From Chitinilyticum aquatile DSM 21506 (GTDB lineage: Bacteria; Pseudomonadota; Gammaproteobacteria; Burkholderiales; Chitinibacteraceae): a stretch of 64,000 nt of DNA. The first letter of the stretch is position 1. Every line of letters starts with the position of its first letter. Shown in pieces: positions 59,012 through 64,000 of this stretch. Both the position numbers and the translations under genes were made by a program. The stretch is taken from contig NZ_AUMS01000004.1 of assembly GCF_000430805.1 (NCBI RefSeq), forward strand, positions 310,001 to 374,000. The letters are read 5' to 3'. Below the pieces are notes generated by a model. It ran no database searches. It was not told where the DNA came from and was given only the letters and a program-made list of their open reading frames with translations.

Positions 59012-60076
59012 TTAGTCCGAGGGCAGCAACGGGATGGAGATGCAGGCGATGGTGCCCCGTCCGTGGGTGTGTGGGTCAGCCTGCAGGCTGAAGCGGGCAG
59101 CCGTGCCATGCAGCTTGTGCAAGCGTTCGCGCAGATTGCTCAGTCCGTTGCCATCCCGCGGCGCAGCTGGCAGGCCCACGCCGTTGTCGCGCACTGTCAA
59201 CTGCAGCATCTTGCCATCCACGTCTGCGGCAATGGCGATATGCACCGGGCCGGGCCTAGGTTCGACGCCGTGTTGCACGGCGTTTTCTACAACGCTCATC
59301 AGCACGGCAGGTGGAAAGGGCAGTGCTGCGGCCGCTGTGCTTGCATGTACCGCAAAGCTGAAGCGATTGCCCAGCCGGATACGCATGATCTCCAGATAGT
59401 GGCTGGCCAGTGCCAGCTCTTGCGCCACGGTGGAGCTGCTGGCTCGAAGGCTGGGCAGCGCTGCACGCAGATAGGCAATCATATGGGCGGTGAGTACCCC
59501 GGCCTGTGTGGGTTCGGTGGCGATCAGATGTTGTACGTTGGCCAGCGTGTTGTAGAGGAAATGCGGCTCGATCTGAGCCTGCAAGGTGCGTAGCTCCTGT
59601 TCCAGCAGGCGGCGCTCGGTACGCGCCTGCTCGTCGGCCTGCCATTGGGCCTGTTGCGCCAGCTGGGCGCGGCGTTGCTGCCATAGCTGCGGCAGCAACA
59701 AGGCCAGCGCAAGCAACAGCGGACAGGCCAGCGCCGCGACATCAGGTAACAGGCGCAACGGTGCGCTGGATGCCCAGTGACGATAGCTCAGCCAACCGAC
59801 CGCACTCCCCGTCAATATGCCCGGCAGCAGACAGGCTAGCGCCGCGGGTAACGCGAACACTGGCTGCCACTGGTTTTGCAACGCCAGCGTCAGATAGCCG
59901 CCGGCATAGCCAGACAGGCACAGCACAAAAGCACTCTGCCAGCCGGTGCGCAAGGACAGCGGGAAAACTTGCGCAGCCAGCAACAGACTGATGCACAGGG
60001 CCATCCCACCCAGCCAGCGCAGCATCGTCGGCCGTGCTGGCTGGGCGCTGGCTGACATGGAAGGATTGCTGCTCAT
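59012..60076 (-). CDS. LytS/AlgZ-type sensor histidine kinase
   Basis: The 354-aa protein has a hydrophobic N-terminal part with five or so membrane segments (about 20-150), a coiled-coil stretch rich in Gln and Arg (about 150-185) and the kinase motifs QIEPHFLYNTLANVQHLI, VENAVQHGVEP and DNGVGLPAAPRDGNGLSNL. The phospho-His is in EPHFLYNT. The start at 60076 overlaps the stop of the upstream secreted-protein gene by four bases, so the three genes form one operon. Confidence 0.88.
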   Translation of the reverse strand: MSSNPSMSASAQPARPTMLRWLGGMALCISLLLAAQVFPLSLRTGWQSAFVLCLSGYAGGYLTLALQNQWQPVFALPAALACLLPGILTGSAVGWLSYRHWASSAPLRLLPDVAALACPLLLALALLLPQLWQQRRAQLAQQAQWQADEQARTERRLLEQELRTLQAQIEPHFLYNTLANVQHLIATEPTQAGVLTAHMIAYLRAALPSLRASSSTVAQELALASHYLEIMRIRLGNRFSFAVHASTAAAALPFPPAVLMSVVENAVQHGVEPRPGPVHIAIAADVDGKMLQLTVRDNGVGLPAAPRDGNGLSNLRERLHKLHGTAARFSLQADPHTHGRGTIACISIPLLPSD

Positions 60077-60684
60077 AGCGTCGGCTCGTCTGGCGCGAGT
60101 GTTTGCAAGGTTCCGTCTGGTTTGTGTTGCACCAAGGGTTTTCCGCAGCATAGGGTCTGCGGGGTGTGCCTGTCTACGACCTCAAACACCAGCTGGTCCA
60201 TCCAGATCCGCCCCTTGCCGGCCAGCAGCAGGCCAAAGTGCAGGCTTTCGGCATCGGCCGGGATGTCGAGTACGACATCCCAGCGCTGCCAGTCGTTGCT
60301 GTTTTTCAAACCCCGGGTGTACATGTTGTCAAAAACCACCGTTTTGCCCTGATGGTTGTCGGCGCGAAGCCACAGCCCCCCCCAACCCAGTACGTCTTCG
60401 GTCTTGAGCATGGCGCTGAAGCGTACGCGCTTGCCGGCGTAGTTGCGCGCGGAAATGGTCTGGTGCAGATCACCCCAGCCCTCGCTGATATCGCCATCGA
60501 GGTATTGCAGGCTGGGGGCGCCTTGCGCGCTCAGCGCGGTTTTCATGTCCAGTTTGCCGGCATAGCTGGTGCCGCCGGATGATTCGAGCTGCCAGTGTGG
60601 TGGTAGCGGCGTATCGGTCTGGCTGGACCAGGCAGCGACGGCAAACGCCATGGTGGCGGCGACAAAAATGGCTTTCAGTTGCAT
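60073..60684 (-). CDS. Secreted protein, first gene of a LytTR two-component operon
   Basis: The 203-aa protein has a signal peptide (about 1-21, ending AAWSS) and a beta-rich body (TSYAGKLDMKTALSAQGAPS in part, RVRFSAMLKTEDVLGWGGLW in part, DQLVFEVVDRH) that resembles CBM-like jelly rolls, with the WQRWDVVLDIP strand. It carries a CCGKP motif near the C-terminus. It may be a periplasmic ligand sensor or a target of the downstream two-component pair, to which it is coupled. Function not known. Confidence 0.7.
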   Translation of the reverse strand: MQLKAIFVAATMAFAVAAWSSQTDTPLPPHWQLESSGGTSYAGKLDMKTALSAQGAPSLQYLDGDISEGWGDLHQTISARNYAGKRVRFSAMLKTEDVLGWGGLWLRADNHQGKTVVFDNMYTRGLKNSNDWQRWDVVLDIPADAESLHFGLLLAGKGRIWMDQLVFEVVDRHTPQTLCCGKPLVQHKPDGTLQTLAPDEPTL

Positions 60685-60890
60685 GGGTATTCTCCCTGAG
60701 TGGATGCAGGGTCAGTATGGCCAGCGGCATGATGCCATGCGACGAGCATGCGATGTATCCCGCCGCAGGCGGGACGAACATGGGATCTTTCGCGATGAAT
60801 GCCCGGTGGCCTGCAATGCCAAGTGCCGATGAAAGACTTGTGACGCAGTTACATGGCAATCACAAATTAACCCAAGGCCAACGTAGACCG

Positions 60891-61223
60891 ATGGCACAGC
60901 CAGGCTGCTCCTGGCGCGCTTGTATCAGCGGGTTGATCGCTGGGCGGAAATTTGCGCATTCATGCTGGTGCTAAGTACGGGGTTTGCGCTGCTTTGGGGC
61001 AGCAGGCCGGGAATGGCGCTCGCAGTCAAGATTGGACATCGCAGCCAATGCCTATTGCGTACTCTTGGTGTGGCGCCGCGCGGCCCATGCCGAGGCTGGC
61101 GACTGGGAGCAGTTTGATGCGGTAGACCACCTACAACCCCGCTGGGGCGCCGTGGTCCTGGTCAGCATGCTACTAGCCGTGATGATGGAAGCCTGGATTG
61201 GCTTCCATCCGCTCACGGCCTAA
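60891..61223 (+). pseudogene. Decayed gene for a small membrane protein
   Basis: Two overlapping plus-strand frames encode parts of one hydrophobic protein. The first (60902-61040) reads LLLARLYQRVDRWAEICAFML, and the second (frame 3, to 61223) reads DIAANAYCVLLVWRRAAHAE and VLVSMLLAVMMEAWIGFHPL. An ATG at 60891 opens a third frame over the same start. At least two frameshifts are needed to join them, so the gene looks inactive. The original product had about three membrane segments; the family is unknown. It lies next to the IS relic. Confidence 0.6.
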
Positions 61224-61370
61224 GAGCCTGTTCAAAGTCTTCTAAGCAGTAATGCCAGGAATGCCAAATGGACGAACTGCAAGCTGGTATTGAGCTTTCG
61301 CTTGCAGTTCTTCCATAGCTCTTTCTCATTCGACGAGCTTCTCATAAATTCAAAAGACTTTGAAAGGCTC
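61224..61370 (-). mobile_element. Internally deleted IS5-family element (MITE-like relic)
   Basis: Ends GAGCCTGTTCAAAGTCTT and, on the other strand, GAGCCTTTCAAAGTCTT form terminal inverted repeats of a 147-bp element. On the minus strand a 37-codon frame (61345 to 61232) ends with LWKNCKRKLNTSLQFVHLAF and ALLLRRL, the C-terminal tail typical of IS5-family transposases. Almost all of the transposase gene is gone, so it cannot move by itself but might be mobilised by a full copy elsewhere. Confidence 0.75.
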
Positions 61371-61502
61371 TCAGACACGTCCCGCACCTGATCCTCCCCC
61401 TGCGGGGAAACCTGCGCTTCTCAGCGGCTTTCAGGGCTGAACGTGCTAACCAGCGGCTTTGTTCTACAGACTTCCTGAAACAGAGACAGGATCAGGTTGG
61501 TT

Positions 61503-62717
61503 TTATGCGGCGCTCTGCTTGCGCAATTCGGGCAGCAACGCGGCCACGATGCCGGCCAGCGGTATCCAGCCGCACAGCGCATACACGCCGACAATGCCGT
61601 AATGGTCGGCCAGCCAGCCCATCAGTGCGGCGCCCAGCCCGGCGATGCCGAAGGCCAGCCCGAAAAACAGCCCCGAGATCATGCCGACCTTGCCCGGCAC
61701 CAGCTCCTGCGCGTAGACCAGAATCGCCGAAAACGCCGAGGACAGGATGAAGCCGATCAGCATGCTCAGCACCAGCGTGCCGGTGAGACCCATGTGCGGC
61801 AGCGCGATCGAGAAGGGCGCAACGCCCAGAATCGAGAACCAGATCACGCGGCGGCGGCCGATGCGGTCACCCAGCGGCCCGCCCAGCAGCGTGCCGGCGG
61901 CAACGGCGAACAGGAAGGCGAACAGGTAGTACTGTGCGCTCTGCGCCGGCACCGCGAAATGCTCCATCAGGTAGAAGGTGTAGAAGCTGTGCAGGCTGGC
62001 GAGGTAGGTGTATTTGGTGACGACCAGTGCGACCAGCACCGCCAGCGCCAGGCGGGTGCGGCCGGGCGAGAGCGGGGCGGCGGTTTCCCTGCGCTGGCGT
62101 GCCGGCTGGCTGGCCAGATGCTGGCGGTACCAGTTGCCGACCTGCCACAGCACGATGATGGCGGCCAGTGCCGCGAGCGAAAACCACGCCAGGCTGTGCT
62201 GGCCATAGGGCAGGATGATGAGCGCGGCCAGCAGCGGGCCGACGGCCGTGCCGCCATTGCCGCCGACCTGGAAGAGCGACTGCGCGAGGCCATGTCGCCC
62301 GCCCGATGCCATGCGCGCCACGCGCGATGATTCGGGGTGGAAGATCGACGAGCCGGTGCCGACCAGCGCAGCGGCCAGCAGCAGCAGCGGGAAGGTGGTG
62401 GCCTGCGAGAGCAACAGCAGGCCGAGCAGCGTCGACCCCATGCCGACCACGAGTGCGCGCGGTTGCGGGCGGCGATCGGTGATCATGCCGACCAGTGGCT
62501 GCAGCAGCGAGGCGGAGCACTGGTAAGTGAGCGTGAGCAGGCCGATTTCGGCAAAAGTGAGGTGATAGTTGCCTTTGAGCAGCGGATAGATCGCCAGGAT
62601 CAGCGACTGCATCATGTCGTTGAGAAAGTGCGCGAGGCTGATGGCGCCGAGCACGCGGTAACGGGTGTCGCCCGTTGCGGCGCTGGCTGGCAGGGTAGCG
62701 GTCGCAGAGTTCGTCAT
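61503..62717 (-). CDS. fsr: MFS efflux pump, fosmidomycin-resistance (Fsr) type
   Basis: The 404-aa protein has twelve membrane segments and the Fsr-group features AHFLNDMMQSLILAIYPLL, STLLGLLLLSQA and SSIFHPESSRVARMASGGRHG, in part. Fsr exports fosmidomycin and possibly other compounds. It is divergent from an AraC regulator at 62814. The gene follows the IS5 relic with a 132-base gap that holds no gene. Confidence 0.88.
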   Translation of the reverse strand: MTNSATATLPASAATGDTRYRVLGAISLAHFLNDMMQSLILAIYPLLKGNYHLTFAEIGLLTLTYQCSASLLQPLVGMITDRRPQPRALVVGMGSTLLGLLLLSQATTFPLLLLAAALVGTGSSIFHPESSRVARMASGGRHGLAQSLFQVGGNGGTAVGPLLAALIILPYGQHSLAWFSLAALAAIIVLWQVGNWYRQHLASQPARQRRETAAPLSPGRTRLALAVLVALVVTKYTYLASLHSFYTFYLMEHFAVPAQSAQYYLFAFLFAVAAGTLLGGPLGDRIGRRRVIWFSILGVAPFSIALPHMGLTGTLVLSMLIGFILSSAFSAILVYAQELVPGKVGMISGLFFGLAFGIAGLGAALMGWLADHYGIVGVYALCGWIPLAGIVAALLPELRKQSAA

Positions 62718-62813
62718 GGGAGGCTCCGGATCGGTAAAGAGGGAAGGCCCATCTTAGGTGACGCTGTCATGTCTGTCCTGCTAGAGTAAGGCGTCAACTA
62801 GCGAGAAAGCGGC

Positions 62814-63611
62814 ATGAGTGATTCCGGAAAGCTGATCGAGGAGATCGGCCCGCCCCAGCTGATGGGTGAAAGCCTGATGATTGCCAAATCCATCGATTAC
62901 CCGGCGGGAGCCCACACCATCCGCCACACGCATCCGGTGGCGCAACTGCTCTACGCGGTCGAAGGCGTGATGCGCGTGGAAACGCCGCGCGGGCAATGGG
63001 TGGTGCCGCCCAGCCGGGCCATCTATGTGCCGGCCGGCGAATGGCACGAAGTTCATGTGGTCAGCGCCGCGCGCATGCGCAGTGTCTATGTGCGCCCCGA
63101 CGCGGTTGCCGGCCTGCCGGTCGAATGCACCGTGCTGGCGGTGACGCCGTTGTGGCGCGAATTGCTGCTGGCCGCTGTCACCTTCCAGCCGCCCGTGCTG
63201 CACGACACGCGCGAAGGGCGGCTGTTGCGCCTGCTGCTCGATGAAATCGTGGTGCTGCAGGCGCTGCCGCTGGCACTGCCCTGGCCGGATGATGCGCTGC
63301 TGACACCGCTGTGCCGCCAGTTGCAGGGCATGCCGGACGATACGCGCGGCGGGGAGGAATGGGCCGCACAGCTAGGCGTCGATGTGCGCACGCTGCAGCG
63401 GCGTTTTCTGCGCGCCACCGGCATGAGCTTTGGCGAATGGCGGCGGCAGGCGCGCCTGCTGTACGCGCTGCAGCGGCTGGCGGCAGGTGATCGCGTGCTG
63501 GATGTGGCGCTCGATGCCGGCTATGCCTCGCCGAGTGCCTTCACCGCGATGTTCCGGCGGCAGTTTGGCGTGGCGCCAAGCGAGTTCTTTGCCGTACCCG
63601 CGCCGGTCTGA
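62814..63611 (+). CDS. AraC-family regulator, cupin sensor type
   Basis: The 265-aa protein has an N-terminal cupin (about 25-110: HTHPVAQLLYAVEGVMRVET, in part, and YVPAGEWHEV) and a C-terminal AraC domain (about 165-262: AAQLGVDVRTLQRRFLRATG, VALDAGYASPSAFTAMFRR). It is divergent from the fsr gene, so it probably regulates the pump. The start ATG at 62814 has GCGAGAAAG upstream. Confidence 0.87.
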   Translation: MSDSGKLIEEIGPPQLMGESLMIAKSIDYPAGAHTIRHTHPVAQLLYAVEGVMRVETPRGQWVVPPSRAIYVPAGEWHEVHVVSAARMRSVYVRPDAVAGLPVECTVLAVTPLWRELLLAAVTFQPPVLHDTREGRLLRLLLDEIVVLQALPLALPWPDDALLTPLCRQLQGMPDDTRGGEEWAAQLGVDVRTLQRRFLRATGMSFGEWRRQARLLYALQRLAAGDRVLDVALDAGYASPSAFTAMFRRQFGVAPSEFFAVPAPV

Positions 63612-64000
63612 TCAGGCCGTGAGGGTTTTGAACATGACCAGCGCGTCGACATAGCCGAGGCGGGCATGACGGAATGCGCCCGGCAGCGTGCCGACCACAC
63701 TGAAGCCCAGATGCTGCCACAGCCGCACCGCGCGAGTGTTGGTCGAGACAACCAGATTGAACTGCATGGCCCTGAAGCCCATCGCCACGGCAGTCTGCTG
63801 CGAGTGCCCGCACAGCGCGGTGGCAATGCCGCGCCCGGCGGCCTCCGGCGCGACGACGTAGCCGCAGTTGCACACATGGCTGCCAAGCCCGGTCTGGTTG
63901 GGCTTGATGTAATACGTGCCGACCACGTTGCCCGTTTCGTCGCAGGCGACAAAGGTGGCGGCCGGTACAGTAAGCCAGGCATGGCGGATGTCGGCCTCGC
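63612..64000 (-). CDS. GNAT-family acetyltransferase, partial (N-terminus beyond the right edge)
   Basis: The minus-strand frame is open to the window end, so the N-terminus is missing. Visible are TGLGSHVCNCGYVVAPEAAG, GRGIATALCGHSQQ (acetyl-CoA loop), FNLVVSTNTRAVRLWQHLGF and GYVDALVMFKTL, all typical of a GNAT. The GTG at 63926 is an internal codon, not the start. The gene is convergent with the AraC gene, and their stop codons abut at 63611/63612. Confidence 0.85.
   Translation of the reverse strand, partial: EADIRHAWLTVPAATFVACDETGNVVGTYYIKPNQTGLGSHVCNCGYVVAPEAAGRGIATALCGHSQQTAVAMGFRAMQFNLVVSTNTRAVRLWQHLGFSVVGTLPGAFRHARLGYVDALVMFKTLTA

Noticed and set aside
61371-61502. Possible gene or repeat between the IS5 relic and fsr
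   Set aside because: No frame, hairpin with T run or known motif could be supported.
1-64000. tRNA, rRNA and CRISPR loci
   Set aside because: None was recognised by eye on either strand; a covariance-model search could still reveal a missed small RNA.

Overview
The window is a dense, GC-rich (roughly 60-65%) bacterial chromosome segment with gene content and protein style of a betaproteobacterium, most likely the Neisseriales (Chromobacteriaceae/Chitinibacteraceae type). That placement is inferred from families such as ParE/ParC, the DksA with one zinc-site Cys next to a Fur/Zur regulator, AlgZ/AlgR-type signalling genes, TyrS, HemL, RuvC and AroG; no rRNA or tRNA gene was recognised. Five parS-like palindromes between 22.8 and 38.7 kb (one perfect) around the topoisomerase IV genes suggest that this is part of the chromosomal centromere, so the replication origin is probably not far away.

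Layout. 0-12.7 kb is an accessory stress region. It opens with a LysR regulator, an AhpD-like protein, a YHS-domain protein, a glutaredoxin, an orphan bufferin precursor (DUF2282), a DoxX protein and a thioredoxin-like protein. Next come a SigZ-type sigma factor with an ArsI-like C-As lyase, a PNPOx/ferredoxin-reductase fusion, a glutathione transferase and a DUF1348 protein. The region ends with a complete bufferin-type RiPP operon (precursor, DUF692/MNIO enzyme, DUF2063 partner, DoxX) that runs directly into an ECF sigma/anti-sigma pair. The two precursors have identical cysteine spacing, so the single enzyme pair may mature both.

12.7-22 kb holds a GlmS paralog whose glutaminase half has lost its catalytic residues, a DUF2721 protein, an AlgZ/AlgR-like two-component pair, comM, a large sensor kinase and tyrS. 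22-31 kb carries two secreted proteins, a GH16-like lipoprotein, an acetyltransferase, regulators, an MFS/HPP membrane pair and a SUKH-like pair. 31-41 kb is the parS/topoisomerase IV region (parE, a soluble chemoreceptor, a nucleoside deoxyribosyltransferase-like gene, parC, thiD, rubredoxin, an M48 lipoprotein, hemJ). An AT-rich islet at 41.1-42.0 kb carries a SUKH immunity-like gene. 42-52 kb is mostly housekeeping (CYTH, hemL, an MTHFR-like gene, ruvC, two TonB-like genes, dksA, zur-like, aroG). 52-58 kb holds an S66 peptidase, an ABC-2 exporter operon interrupted by two unrelated small genes, and a divergent AraC regulator. 58-64 kb has a LytTR two-component operon with a secreted protein, a decayed membrane-protein gene, an internally deleted IS5-family relic, a fosmidomycin-resistance-type MFS pump with an AraC regulator, and an acetyltransferase cut by the window edge.

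A second layer runs through the whole window: a 49-bp imperfect palindrome (18-bp arms, 13-nt loop) is present in 13 intergenic copies, usually abutting stop codons, and in two copies embedded in open reading frames (comM and an MFS gene).
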